Positions 51,235 through 60,323 are shown, counted from the first letter of the stretch. The stretch is 64,000 nt of DNA from Castellaniella hirudinis (GCF_042651965.1 NZ_JBHSDY010000002.1:434001-498000); one strand, 5' to 3'. Notes: a model not told the origin generated them from the letters alone. A program made the numbers and translations.

Positions 51235-51849
51235 ATGCAATCGGAATCCATCGCACCGCTCCGTTCTTTCGTCATCCGTATGACGCAGTTGATCGACGCA
51301 ACCTCAAACGAAGCCCGGCTGCTCCAGGAAGGCAAAGCGCTGCTTCGGGACCTGATATCCACGGACGACTGGCTGCCGTCATTCTGCGCACAGCCGCATG
51401 CGGAGCATTACCAGCAATACCTGCTCCACGCCGATCCCCTCGAACGATTTTCCATCGTCAGCTTCGTCTGGGGCCCCGGCCAGAAAACGCCCATCCACGA
51501 CCACACGACCTGGGGGTTGATCGGGGTGCTGCGCGGCGCCGAACAGAGCGTGCGCTACGAACGGCTGGCGGACGGCACGCTGTCGATACTGGGCGAACCA
51601 GCCATCCTGCGCGCCGGCCAGATCGACGCGGTGAGTCCTTCGATCGGGGACATTCATATGGTTTCCAATGCCGAACAGGACATGGCGTCCATCAGCATCC
51701 ATGTCTACGGCGCCAACATCGGCGCCACACCCAGGCATGTCTTTGACCCGCGCAGCGGCCAGTCCAAAGATTTCATATCCGGCTATGCGGCGGACATCGT
51801 GCCCAATCTCTGGGATCGATCCACGGCGCTCCGGGCACAGCCGACCTGA
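51235..51849 (+). CDS. Cysteine-dioxygenase-like cupin
   Basis: 204 residues. Cupin motif 1 is GQKTPIHDHTTWGLIGVLRG with the two iron-ligand His (HDH), and the third His is in DIHMVSN. This is the thiol dioxygenase fold (cysteine or 3-mercaptopropionate dioxygenase), which oxidises a thiol to a sulfinate. It starts the plus-strand unit of the catabolic locus. Whether the locus handles a sulfur compound is open. Confidence 0.87.
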   Translation: MQSESIAPLRSFVIRMTQLIDATSNEARLLQEGKALLRDLISTDDWLPSFCAQPHAEHYQQYLLHADPLERFSIVSFVWGPGQKTPIHDHTTWGLIGVLRGAEQSVRYERLADGTLSILGEPAILRAGQIDAVSPSIGDIHMVSNAEQDMASISIHVYGANIGATPRHVFDPRSGQSKDFISGYAADIVPNLWDRSTALRAQPT

Positions 51850-51862
51850 CCAGGAACGAACC

Positions 51863-52594
51863 ATGCATGCCGCCACACCCGGTGTCGTCACATTGACGCT
51901 CGACCATCCCGAGAAGGGCAACGCGCTTTCCGCGCCCCTGGTGGAAAGACTATCGGAAGGCATCCAGGGCGCGATTGCCGATCCTTCCGTACATACGCTC
52001 GTCATCCAGGGGGCGGGCAGACATTTCTGTACCGGCTTCGATCTGTCAGACCTGGAACAGGAAACCGAAGGCGACCTGCTGTATCGGTTCATTCAGATCG
52101 AACGACTGCTTTCCACCCTCTGGCACGCGCCGATCCGCACCGTCGCGATCGGACAAGGCCACGTGCTTGGCGCGGGCGCAGACCTTTTCACTGCCTGCGA
52201 CATCCGCCTGGCCAGGCCCGACACTGCCTTCCGCTTCCCCGGAGCCTCTTTCGGCCTGGTCCTGGGAACCCGCCGGCTGGCCGAAAGAGTCGGCGCGGAT
52301 CGGGCTCTGGCGTGGACCAGCTCGGGCGCCTCCATCAAGCAAGAAGAAGCCATTGCCTGCGGGCTGGCCAGCCAGTCAGGCGACGCCTTCGCGGCTCAGC
52401 CCCCGGCGCCACACCGCACGGACCGCGAGACATTTTCCGCGTTGCGCGCCGCCACGCGCGCCGACAGGCGGGACCAGGACCTGGCCGCCCTGGTGGCATC
52501 GATCATGAACAGCAGTCTCAAGGCACGCCTGCTGGCGCACCGGGACCGGGCCAGGGCGGCAGCCGCGCAAAGGAAAAAAGCCGCTTCTCCCTGA
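51863..52594 (+). CDS. Enoyl-CoA hydratase/isomerase (crotonase) family protein
   Basis: 243 residues from ATG 51863. The crotonase pattern appears as RHFCTGFDLSDL (oxyanion loop), VLGAGADLFTACDIRLARPDTAFRFPG, and LVLGTRRLAERVG. Catalytic Glu residues at the usual positions are not obvious, so activity may be altered. The C-terminus is short and Ala/Arg-rich. It is 13 bp behind the cupin gene; the upstream CoA-transferase could supply its CoA substrate. Confidence 0.85.
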   Translation: MHAATPGVVTLTLDHPEKGNALSAPLVERLSEGIQGAIADPSVHTLVIQGAGRHFCTGFDLSDLEQETEGDLLYRFIQIERLLSTLWHAPIRTVAIGQGHVLGAGADLFTACDIRLARPDTAFRFPGASFGLVLGTRRLAERVGADRALAWTSSGASIKQEEAIACGLASQSGDAFAAQPPAPHRTDRETFSALRAATRADRRDQDLAALVASIMNSSLKARLLAHRDRARAAAAQRKKAASP

Positions 52595-52742
52595 TACCAT
52601 CTTCGCGCACCCCTACGCACAGGATCCGGGCGCTTGCGTCTCTTCCAACCCCGGATCACGAGCACCGTGGCGCGCCCATACAGAACCCCGGCCGAACGCT
52701 CCGGACTCCTGGTATTCAACGAGACTCAAGGCTTGCCACATT

Positions 52743-53570
52743 ATGGACTCGACTTCGATCAAAGCACTCCGGGCATTGGAATGGATATGCCGCCATGACT
52801 CCCCCGTCGGGGTCACCGAAATGTCTTTGGCGCTGGATCTGGGGAAAAGCAACGTCCATCGGATCCTGGCCACGCTCAAGACAATGGGATACGTCCATTC
52901 CCTGGATGACGGCCGTTATGCCGCGACATTGAAAACATGGGAGCTTGGATGCGCCGTCATCGAGCGTCTCGATTTCAAACGCCTCGCCCGGCCGGTCATG
53001 GAGGCGCTGTCCGATGAAACCATGGAAACCGTCCATTTATCGGTCCTCGACGGGCTGGACGTCGTCTATGTCGACAAAGTCGAAAGCAGCCAACCCGTCC
53101 GCGCCTACTCGCGCGTGGGCGGCCGCGCCCCTGCCTATACCGTTGCAACCGGAAAAGCGCTGCTGGCGTTCCAACGCGATCTCGAAGAGACCATCCCGAT
53201 GGACCTGGAGCAATACACGCCCGCGACCCTCACCGACCACGAGGCCTTGCTGCAAGAGCTCTCGAACGTGAGGAGTTCCGGCTTCGCCATCAATCGCGGG
53301 GAATGGCGGGAGGGCATCCGCGGCGTGGCCGCCCCCATCAGAAACGAACGCGCCGAGGTCATCTGCGCAATCGGCATATCCGGCCCCGAGAACCGGCTGT
53401 CCTTGAAGAAGATGAACGCGCTGGCGCCCTGCGTCATCGAGAGCGCACGGAAAATCTCCCTCCAGCTCGGATACAGGCTCTCCAGTTTCGACCGCCGTCC
53501 CGAACGGAATGACGGCATCGAAAAGACAACCCTCTCTCCCGCTTCCCGTTCGGCGCGCAAGCAGTCATAA
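52743..53570 (+). CDS. IclR-family transcriptional regulator
   Basis: 275 residues. The N-terminal winged helix (TSIKALRALEWICRHDSPVGVTEMS, SNVHRILATLKTMGYV) is followed by the IclR ligand domain (VDKVESSQPVRAYSRVGGRAP, ATGKALLAF, GFAINRGEWREGIRGVAAPI). It probably senses the acid or an intermediate and controls the divergent promoters at 51.0-51.2 kb. A hairpin terminator lies at its stop codon. Confidence 0.93.
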   Translation: MDSTSIKALRALEWICRHDSPVGVTEMSLALDLGKSNVHRILATLKTMGYVHSLDDGRYAATLKTWELGCAVIERLDFKRLARPVMEALSDETMETVHLSVLDGLDVVYVDKVESSQPVRAYSRVGGRAPAYTVATGKALLAFQRDLEETIPMDLEQYTPATLTDHEALLQELSNVRSSGFAINRGEWREGIRGVAAPIRNERAEVICAIGISGPENRLSLKKMNALAPCVIESARKISLQLGYRLSSFDRRPERNDGIEKTTLSPASRSARKQS

Positions 53571-53588
53571 GCCGCGCGGGGGCTTTTT
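53569..53588 (+). terminator. Hairpin terminator after the IclR gene
   Basis: AAGCC (53569-53573) and GGCTT (53581-53585) form a stem around a GC-rich loop, followed by TTT. It overlaps the IclR stop and ends 22 bp before the FAH gene, which therefore may have its own promoter or rely on read-through. Confidence 0.5.
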
Positions 53589-53609
53589 CTCAAACAACTG
53601 GAATCCAAG

Positions 53610-54482
53610 ATGAAACTTGTGACATTCGATCATGCGGGCAAAACCCAACCGGGCGTTTTGAAAGGCGATTCGATCGTGAGCCTCGCCCCGGCGGGATTGC
53701 CCACGGGCCGGCATGGCGACCTGCTGGAAATCCTGCACGGCGGAAAACAGGCGATGGACGCGGTCCGCGCGGCGGCCAGCGCACCGGACGCCGTCACGAT
53801 ACCGCTCGACGCCGTCAGATTGCGGGCGCCGGTCCTCCAGCCCGGAAAGATCATCGGCATCGGGCTGAACTATATCGACCACTGCAGGGAAGCGAACCTT
53901 CAGGTCCCCGAAGTGCCCGTGCTGTTCGCCAAATTCCCCAGTTCCGTCGTCGGACCGGACGACGATATCGTGTTCAGCCGCAAGATCTGCAGCGAAGTCG
54001 ACTACGAGGTCGAACTGGGCGTGGTCATCGGGACGAAGGCCCACAAGATCGGAGAGGCGGAAGCGCTCGACCACGTCGCGGGATACAGCATCGCCCATGA
54101 CGTGTCCGCCCGCGACCTGCAATTCCGGGAGGCCAAACAGTGGGACCACGGCAAGTCGATCGACACCTTCTGCCCCTGGGGCCCCTACCTGGCGACCCCC
54201 GAAGACATTCCCGACCCTCAGAATCTGGATCTCCGGCTCTTTCTGAACGGCCAGGAGCTTCAGACGTCCAATACGAAGAACATGATTTTCTCCGTCGCCC
54301 GCCTGGTGTCCTTTATTTCCCAGTCCATCACCCTTGAGCCAGGCGACCTGATCGTCACGGGGACGCCATTCGGTGTCGGTTTCAGCCGCAACCCGCCCAT
54401 CTATCTGAAAGACGGCGACGAATGCGTGCTCGAGATCTCCGGGCTCGGCCGCCTGCGCAACAAGGTCCGGGAAATCGATTAA
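53610..54482 (+). CDS. Fumarylacetoacetate hydrolase (FAH) family protein
   Basis: 290 residues. The domain has GIGLNYIDHCREANL, the metal-ligand Glu pair plus Asp in SEVDYEVELGVVIG, and IAHDVSARDLQFREAKQWDHGKS. FAH-family enzymes split C-C bonds of 2-keto or acylpyruvate compounds. Next to an SDR and a dehydratase, it resembles the 2,4-diketo-3-deoxy acid hydrolase of non-phosphorylative sugar pathways. That specific role is inferred. Confidence 0.92.
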   Translation: MKLVTFDHAGKTQPGVLKGDSIVSLAPAGLPTGRHGDLLEILHGGKQAMDAVRAAASAPDAVTIPLDAVRLRAPVLQPGKIIGIGLNYIDHCREANLQVPEVPVLFAKFPSSVVGPDDDIVFSRKICSEVDYEVELGVVIGTKAHKIGEAEALDHVAGYSIAHDVSARDLQFREAKQWDHGKSIDTFCPWGPYLATPEDIPDPQNLDLRLFLNGQELQTSNTKNMIFSVARLVSFISQSITLEPGDLIVTGTPFGVGFSRNPPIYLKDGDECVLEISGLGRLRNKVREID

Positions 54483-54512
54483 TCACTCATCATCCAGAAA
54501 GGAGGAAGCAGT

Positions 54513-55280
54513 ATGAGACTCAACGGTAAAACAGCGCTGATCACAGGCGCGGCAACCGGGATTGGTTTTGCCATCGCCACGGCATTCCTGCGGGAAGGCG
54601 CCCGGGTCGTGCTGGCCGATCTCGATCTCGACCGGGCGCGCGACCAGGCCCGGACACTTCAGGCCGACGATTCGGTACTCGCCGTCAAGATGGACGTCTC
54701 GAATCCCGACAGCGTCGCGACCGCCGCCGAAGCGTGCCGCCGCGCTGGTTTCAACATCGATGTGCTCGTCAACAATGCCGGCGTCATCCACGTCGGCACC
54801 ATCCTGGAAACCACGCTGGAAGACCTGCAGCGCGTCTACCGCGTCAATGTGGAAGGCGTGTTCAATGTGACGCGCGCCTTCCTCCCCGGCATGATCGAAG
54901 GCGGTGGCGGCGTTCTCCTCAACATGGCGTCCCTGGCGTCCCTGACGGCCATGCACGATCGTTTCGCCTATAGCTCCTCAAAGGCCGCGGTCATGATGAT
55001 GACGCGCTCGGTGGCGTTGGATTTCGTCAAGCAGAACATCCGCGCAAACTGCATCTGCCCCGCCCGGGTCCATACGGACATGGTCGACAACTATCTGAAA
55101 ACCGCCTATGCGGGACGAGAAGAGGAAACCTTCCGGCAGTTTTCCGAATACCAACCCGTGGGGCGCATGATCCGGCCGGATGAAATCGCCCAGATGGCCA
55201 TCTACCTGTGCTCGGACGAATCTCAGATGGTCACCGGCTCATCCTTCCTGATTGACGGCGGCGTGCTCATGGGAGTCTGA
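54513..55280 (+). CDS. Short-chain dehydrogenase/reductase (SDR)
   Basis: 255 residues. Cofactor motif TGAATGIGFAIA, catalytic Tyr/Lys in FAYSSSKAA, NNAG at 87-90 and DGGVLMGV at the end. A close match in layout to the 2-keto-3-deoxy-L-fuconate dehydrogenases and related enzymes. It is 30 bp downstream of the FAH gene with a GGAGGA site, so the two are an operon. Substrate specificity is inferred. Confidence 0.92.
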   Translation: MRLNGKTALITGAATGIGFAIATAFLREGARVVLADLDLDRARDQARTLQADDSVLAVKMDVSNPDSVATAAEACRRAGFNIDVLVNNAGVIHVGTILETTLEDLQRVYRVNVEGVFNVTRAFLPGMIEGGGGVLLNMASLASLTAMHDRFAYSSSKAAVMMMTRSVALDFVKQNIRANCICPARVHTDMVDNYLKTAYAGREEETFRQFSEYQPVGRMIRPDEIAQMAIYLCSDESQMVTGSSFLIDGGVLMGV

Positions 55281-55299
55281 GCCGGAACCCTCCGATCCC

Positions 55300-56139
55300 C
55301 TACCCCTTCAACGCCGCCGCATGAAACGCCACATGCTCATCGATGAAACTGGCGATGAAGTAATAGCTGTGGTCATACCCGGCCTGCCGGCGCACGGTCG
55401 ACAGATACCCTGCATCCAGACAGGCCGCCTCCAGCAGTTCGGGCCGCAACTGTCCTTCCAGGAATTCGTCGTCCAGCCCTTGATCCACCAGCATGGGCAG
55501 ATGATCCGCAGGCGAGGCCGCGCGGATCAGTTCCACCGCATCCCACTGCGCCCATGCACTGCGGTCATCGCCCAGGTAGGCAGTGAAGGCCTTTTGACCC
55601 CAAGGCACCTGCGTCGGCGCAACGATGGGTGAAAACGCCGACACGCTGCGGTAGCGTCCGGGATGGCGCAAGGCCGTGACCAGTGCGCCGTGCCCGCCCA
55701 TGGAATGGCCGGCGATGGCGCGCGCGGACGTGGCGGGGAAATGCTGCTCGATCAGCGCGGGCAGTTCTTCGGCCACGTAGTCCTGCATGCGGTAATGGGC
55801 CGCCCAGGGCGCCTGGGTGGCGTTCAGGTAAAAGCCCGCCCCCTGGCCCAGGTCGTAGGCCGGGTCATCGGCCACGTCCTCGCCGCGCGGGCTGGTGTCC
55901 GGCGCGACCAGGATCAGGCTATGGCGTTCGGCATACGCCTGGGCGCCGGCCTTGGTGATGAAATTCTGCTCGCTGCACGTCAGGCCGGACAGCCAGTACA
56001 GCACCGGGCACGATTCACCGCGCAGGGCGGCCGAGGGCAGGTAGACCCCGACCCGCATGGCGCAGCCCAATGCGGCGGACTCGTGCCGCCAGACTTCCTG
56101 GCGGCCGCCGAAGCAGGCGTGTCGTTCAATCCGTTCCAT
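55300..56139 (-). CDS. fghA: S-formylglutathione hydrolase
   Basis: 279 residues, an esterase-D family alpha/beta hydrolase with nucleophile GHSMGGHGAL, LTCSEQNFITKAGAQ and a distal His region (YDHSYYFIASFIDEHVAFH). It hydrolyses S-formylglutathione to formate and glutathione, the second step of glutathione-dependent formaldehyde removal. Its start overlaps the adh gene by 14 bases. Confidence 0.95.
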   Translation of the reverse strand: MERIERHACFGGRQEVWRHESAALGCAMRVGVYLPSAALRGESCPVLYWLSGLTCSEQNFITKAGAQAYAERHSLILVAPDTSPRGEDVADDPAYDLGQGAGFYLNATQAPWAAHYRMQDYVAEELPALIEQHFPATSARAIAGHSMGGHGALVTALRHPGRYRSVSAFSPIVAPTQVPWGQKAFTAYLGDDRSAWAQWDAVELIRAASPADHLPMLVDQGLDDEFLEGQLRPELLEAACLDAGYLSTVRRQAGYDHSYYFIASFIDEHVAFHAAALKG

Positions 56140-57250
56140 AGTGCACCACCGAACGGATCGACTTGCCTTCGTGCATCAGATCGAAGGCTTCGTTGATGCC
56201 GTCCAGGCCCATGGTGTGGGTGACGAAGGGTTCCAGGTCGATGTCGCCGCGCATGGCTTCCTGGACCATGCCGGGCAACTGCGAGCGGCCCTTGACGCCG
56301 CCGAAGGCGGTCCCGCGCCAGGAACGGCCGGTGACCAGTTGGAACGGCCGGGTGGAGATTTCCTGGCCGGCGCCCGCGACGCCGATGATGATGGACTGGC
56401 CCCAGCCCCGGTGGGCGCATTCCAGCGCGGCGCGCATGACGTTGACGTTGCCGATGCACTCGAAGCTATGGTCCACGCCCCAGCCGGTCATGCCGACGAT
56501 GACCTGCTGGACGGGCTCGGCGTGATCCTTGGGGTTGACGCAGTCGGTGGCGCCGAAGACCTTCGCCAGCGCGAACTTGTCGGGATTGGTGTCCACGGCG
56601 ATGATGCGCCCGGCCCCCGCCTGGCGCGCGCCCTGGACCACGGCCAGGCCGATGCCGCCCAGGCCGAACACGGCCACGGTATCGCCGGGCTGGACCTTGG
56701 CGGTGTTGCGCACGGCGCCGATGCCGGTGGTCACGCCGCAGCCCAGCAGGCAGACCTGCTCGGGATTGGCCTTCGGGTCGATCCTGGCCAGCGAGACTTC
56801 CGCAACGACGGTGTATTCGCTGAAGGTCGAACACCCCATGTAGTGGTAGATGGGTTTGCCCTGATAGGAAAAGCGCGTGGTGCCGTCGGGCATCACACCC
56901 TTGCCCTGGGTGGCGCGCACGGCCACGCACAGATTGGTCTTGCCCGAGGTGCAGAACAGGCATTCGCCGCACTCGGCGGTGTACAGGGGGATGACGTGGT
57001 CGCCCGGCACGACGCTGGTCACGCCCTCGCCGACTTCGACGACGATGCCCGCGCCTTCATGGCCGAGCACGGCGGGGAACACGCCCTCGGGGTCGTCGCC
57101 GCTCAGGGTGAAGGCGTCGGTGTGGCAGACACCGGTGTGGGTGATGCGGATCAGGACTTCGCCCTTGCGGGGCGGTTCGACGTCGATTTCGACGATTTGC
57201 AGGGGTTTGCCGGCCTCAAAGGCCACGGCGGCGCGGGATTTCATCAACAA
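56126..57250 (-). CDS. frmA: S-(hydroxymethyl)glutathione dehydrogenase (class III alcohol dehydrogenase)
   Basis: 374 residues. Catalytic zinc region HTGVCHTDAFTLSGDDPEG and GHEGAG; structural zinc Cys in CGECLFCTSGKTNLC; cofactor motif GLGGIGLAVVQGA. It oxidises the formaldehyde-glutathione adduct with NAD. It pairs with the hydrolase downstream, together completing formaldehyde detoxification. No frmR-type regulator is adjacent. Confidence 0.97.
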   Translation of the reverse strand: MLMKSRAAVAFEAGKPLQIVEIDVEPPRKGEVLIRITHTGVCHTDAFTLSGDDPEGVFPAVLGHEGAGIVVEVGEGVTSVVPGDHVIPLYTAECGECLFCTSGKTNLCVAVRATQGKGVMPDGTTRFSYQGKPIYHYMGCSTFSEYTVVAEVSLARIDPKANPEQVCLLGCGVTTGIGAVRNTAKVQPGDTVAVFGLGGIGLAVVQGARQAGAGRIIAVDTNPDKFALAKVFGATDCVNPKDHAEPVQQVIVGMTGWGVDHSFECIGNVNVMRAALECAHRGWGQSIIIGVAGAGQEISTRPFQLVTGRSWRGTAFGGVKGRSQLPGMVQEAMRGDIDLEPFVTHTMGLDGINEAFDLMHEGKSIRSVVHYGTD

Positions 57251-57280
57251 TACTCCGGTTCTATCCGATTCGACGGGAAT

Positions 57281-57445
57281 CAGGAGCCTCTGAATAAGTC
57301 GAGCGGAAAGCGGACGCTGCGGATCGGGATGGGGTGCAAGGCGCGAACCGCAGCCATAGCCATCGCTATGGCGAGGATGAGCAACGCAGCAGACCGCCCG
57401 AGACCGCAGATGTACGCGGCGCGAGGACTTGTTTAGAGGTTCCTG
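57281..57445. repeat. 165-bp element with terminal inverted repeats (MITE/REP-like)
   Basis: The ends CAGGAGCCTCTGAATAAGTC (57281-57300) and GACTTGTTTAGAGGTTCCTG (57426-57445) are inverted copies with three mismatches in 20. Inside is a hairpin, CCATAGC...GCTATGG. No coding sequence and no clear target duplication. It fills most of the 405-bp gap between frmA and the Sel1 gene; the rest of the gap holds nothing recognised. It looks like a non-autonomous mobile or palindromic repeat. Confidence 0.7.
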
Positions 57446-57655
57446 AAGGGCCGATTATGGCCAGAAGCGGGCCGGATGACAAACCGGCCTGCGGCGGGCG
57501 ACCGCTCAATCACAGCCCCATCCTCTCTCCATCCACGACCCCGAACATTCATTCAAACGAAGGATGCGAGCCTCGACACCGGCTGCTACTGTGAACAGAC
57601 CTGTCCGGCAACGAAACCCCGGTCCCCGACATCCCACGCCTCACAGGAGGCTCAC

Positions 57656-58717
57656 ATGCATACGCGCTTCCCTCTGCTGTCCCTGGCCTTCGCCCTGACG
57701 ATGATGATGCCCGGCTCCCCGGCTTACGCCGGCTACGAGGAAGGCGTGCAGGCCGCCGACCGGGGGGACTACGCCACGGCCATCAAGGAATGGCGGCCAT
57801 TGGCCGATCAGGGCGATCCCCGGGCCCAGTTCCGCATCGGCCTGTCCTATGACAACGGCGAAGGCGTCGCCGAAGACCCCGTCGCGGCAGCCCGTTGGTA
57901 TCAACTGGCGGCGGCGCAAGGCCACGCCGAGGCGCAGAACAACCTGGCCTGGGCCTACAGCCATGGCGCGGGCGTGCCGCAAGACGACAAGAAGGCGCTG
58001 GAATGGTATGAAAAGTCCGCCATCGGCGGCAATGCCTGGGCGCAATACAACCTGGGGGTGCGCTACCAGGAGGGCCGGGGCGTGCCGCAGCGGTACGGCG
58101 AAGCGGCACGCTGGTACAAGCTGGCCGCCGACCAGGGCCATCCGCTCGCCATGGCCAACCTCGGCCTGCTGCTGACCGAAGGCGCCGGCGTCACCCAGGA
58201 CGATGCGACGGCGGTGACCCTGTTCCGCCTCTCCGCCGAACGCGGCGCCGCCATCGGCCAGCACAACCTGGGACTGGCCTACCGCCTGGGTCGCGGCATC
58301 GCGCAGGATTTCCAGCAGGCCCGGCTCTGGTATCTGAAAGCGGCCGATCAGGGATACGCGCCCGCGGAACACAATCTGGGGGCGCTGTACGAGCAAGGAC
58401 TGGGCGTGGACAAGAACCTCGACACGGCGCGGCAGTGGTACCGGCGCGCGGCCGCGCGCGACTTCGCCTTGAGCCAGAACGCGCTGGGCATTCTGTACGT
58501 GCGGGGCGCGGGGGTGCCGCAGGACAAGGTGCTGGCCGCCGCCCTGTTCCTGCTGGCGGCCGCCGACGGCAACACCCAAGCCCAGAAAAATGCGCAGCAC
58601 GTCCGCACCGAACTGGATCAGGCCCAGCAAGACCAGGCGATGGCGCTGGCGAAAGAACTCGCCCACACGGACGATTTCCTGAAGGTGCTGGACCAGCGCG
58701 TGAACAACCCGACGTAA
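57656..58717 (+). CDS. Exported Sel1-repeat (SLR) protein
   Basis: 353 residues from ATG 57656 (CAGGAGG upstream). The signal peptide ends near AYAGY. It is followed by about seven 36-residue Sel1-like repeats (for example GDPRAQFRIGLSYDNGEGVA and GNAWAQYNLGVRYQEGRGVP), then a short helical tail. Such proteins act as protein-binding scaffolds in the periplasm. A frame reaching back to 57476 has no signal and is not favoured. Confidence 0.92.
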   Translation: MHTRFPLLSLAFALTMMMPGSPAYAGYEEGVQAADRGDYATAIKEWRPLADQGDPRAQFRIGLSYDNGEGVAEDPVAAARWYQLAAAQGHAEAQNNLAWAYSHGAGVPQDDKKALEWYEKSAIGGNAWAQYNLGVRYQEGRGVPQRYGEAARWYKLAADQGHPLAMANLGLLLTEGAGVTQDDATAVTLFRLSAERGAAIGQHNLGLAYRLGRGIAQDFQQARLWYLKAADQGYAPAEHNLGALYEQGLGVDKNLDTARQWYRRAAARDFALSQNALGILYVRGAGVPQDKVLAAALFLLAAADGNTQAQKNAQHVRTELDQAQQDQAMALAKELAHTDDFLKVLDQRVNNPT

Positions 58718-58733
58718 GCCGCGCACCCTGCGG

Positions 58734-59573
58734 TCATGGATTTGACCGCTCGCACGACTCGACCGCAGACAACGCGGCTCGGCGGGCAAGGATGATTTCC
58801 ACGCCCGCACCGCTCAAGGCGTCCGCCAGCGCGGCGGGTGGCCGGGCGTCCGAAAGTATCTGGTCAAGCGCAACCGCCTCCGCCAGCCGGATGCTGGCTT
58901 GGCGCCGATACTTGCTGGCATCGATGATCCCCACGGCCGTCGCGGCGCGACCAATCGCGGCCCGCTTCACCAGCACCTTGTCCAGATCGAAATCCATGGG
59001 TGCGCCATCCGTGTCGAACCCCGAGAACCCGATGAAGGCATAGTCGAAGCTGAACTGCTCGACGAGCGCGATCGCCAGCGGGCCGACCAGGGCGCCGTCG
59101 CGGGTGCGCGCCGTGCCGCCCGCGACGACCGTCTCGATCGTCGGATGTCCGGCCAGGGCCAGACCCACATTGAGGTTCGACGTGACGACGCGGCAGCCGA
59201 CGCGCAGGGGCAGCAGGCATTGCGCCAGGGCTTCGGCGGTGGTGCCGACGTCGATGAAAACAGTCATTTTTTCACCGACCCGGCGCGCGGCCTCGGCGGC
59301 AATGGCGTGCTTGGCGTCGAGGGCGAGGGCACGCTTGTCATCGTAGCGGGGGCGCACCCGGCCGTCGACGGCACCTGCGCCACCGTGAAAACGCTGGAGG
59401 AGACCCGCATGATCCATGAAGATGATGTCGCGCCGGATCGTCTGGTGCGAGGTGTCGAACCGGCCGGCCAGGGCATCGATGGTGGCGTAGCCCTGCCGGG
59501 TGACGATCCGCAGGATTTCGGCCTGGCGTTTGTTCAATCGAGCGGGTTCCGCAGAAACAGTTGTCATCGGCAT
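58734..59573 (-). CDS. DeoR-family transcriptional regulator
   Basis: 279 residues. N-terminal HTH RQAEILRIVTRQGYATIDALA...TSHQTIRRDI, and a sugar-phosphate-type sensor domain (FIDVGTTAEALAQCLL, VTSNLNVGLALAG, GFSGFDTDGAPMDFD). It is divergent from the LOG-family gene. The motif ACTTACATTA occurs next to its start and again ahead of the ABC operon, so it may regulate both. Confidence 0.92.
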   Translation of the reverse strand: MPMTTVSAEPARLNKRQAEILRIVTRQGYATIDALAGRFDTSHQTIRRDIIFMDHAGLLQRFHGGAGAVDGRVRPRYDDKRALALDAKHAIAAEAARRVGEKMTVFIDVGTTAEALAQCLLPLRVGCRVVTSNLNVGLALAGHPTIETVVAGGTARTRDGALVGPLAIALVEQFSFDYAFIGFSGFDTDGAPMDFDLDKVLVKRAAIGRAATAVGIIDASKYRRQASIRLAEAVALDQILSDARPPAALADALSGAGVEIILARRAALSAVESCERSNP

Positions 59574-59581
59574 GTAGGATA

Positions 59582-59591
59582 ACTTACATTA
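59582..59591. promoter_or_regulatory. ACTTACATTA motif, candidate DeoR site 1
   Basis: This 10-bp motif lies nine bases upstream of the DeoR gene start, in the divergent gap to the LOG-family gene. An inverted copy occurs at 60314-60323 before the ABC operon. Sharing of the motif by these two promoters suggests one regulator. The match is short and could be chance. Confidence 0.4.
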
Positions 59592-59628
59592 CGTGAATTC
59601 GTTCATCCTACCTCGTTTGGCGGTCTCC

Positions 59629-60270
59629 ATGAGTCATCCCTCCTTTTCCTGGTCACAGCAAGCCCGCGCCCTGTACGCCGACGGCGCCTTGCGCTTCGAC
59701 CCCTGGGCCTGGCACTGGGCCCCCGCAACAGAAACCGCGCCTGCGGACCTGCAGCCCGTGAACGCCTGCGAAGCCCTGCGAGCACTCACGGGATCGCTGC
59801 GCCTGGTGCCGATCGCAGTGATCGGCCCGCGCGAAGCGTCCGAAACCGAACGCCGGATCGCCGAAGACCTGGGTGCGGAACTGGCACGGCACGGGCTGCA
59901 ACTCTTGTGCGGCGGCCGCAACGGGGTCATGGAAGCCAGCGCCAAGGGCCACCTGGAGGCCGGCGGCCAGCCGATCGGCCTCTTGCCGGACGGCGACTGG
60001 CGCTCGGCCAATCCGTACGTGCGCATTCCAATCGCCACCGGTATCGGCAAATCGCGCAACGCCATCATCGCCCAGTCCTGCCCGGTACTGATCGCGGTCG
60101 GCGGGGGCTACGGCACCATGTCCGAGATCGCCTTCGGCCTGCACTTCGACCACAAGGTGCTGTCCCTGGGCGATGCGCCCAAGATGCCCGGCGTCATTCC
60201 TTGCGCATCCGTCGAAGAAGCGATGCGGCTCACGGCTGAACATCTGCTGCGCGTCGAAAACCAAGCCTAG
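59629..60270 (+). CDS. LOG-family (TIGR00725-type) protein
   Basis: 213 residues from ATG 59629. The lysine-decarboxylase-like nucleotide-binding fold shows GGRNGVMEASAKG and the later GGGYGTMSEIAFG, the family motif being PGGxGTxxE. Related LOG proteins release cytokinin-like bases from nucleotides; for this subgroup the role is unknown. An N-terminal extension of about 50 residues precedes the domain. It is located between a DeoR regulator and an ABC importer. Confidence 0.85.
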   Translation: MSHPSFSWSQQARALYADGALRFDPWAWHWAPATETAPADLQPVNACEALRALTGSLRLVPIAVIGPREASETERRIAEDLGAELARHGLQLLCGGRNGVMEASAKGHLEAGGQPIGLLPDGDWRSANPYVRIPIATGIGKSRNAIIAQSCPVLIAVGGGYGTMSEIAFGLHFDHKVLSLGDAPKMPGVIPCASVEEAMRLTAEHLLRVENQA

Positions 60271-60313
60271 GACACCACTCTGTTTGTCATAAAAATGACT
60301 TACGGGTCTGCGA

Positions 60314-60323
60314 TAATGTAAGT
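60314..60323. promoter_or_regulatory. TAATGTAAGT motif, candidate DeoR site 2
   Basis: The reverse complement is ACTTACATTA, identical to the motif next to the DeoR gene. It lies 45 bp before the ABC permease start, and a partial copy (ACTTACGGG) is at about 60299. A role in controlling the importer is inferred. Confidence 0.4.
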
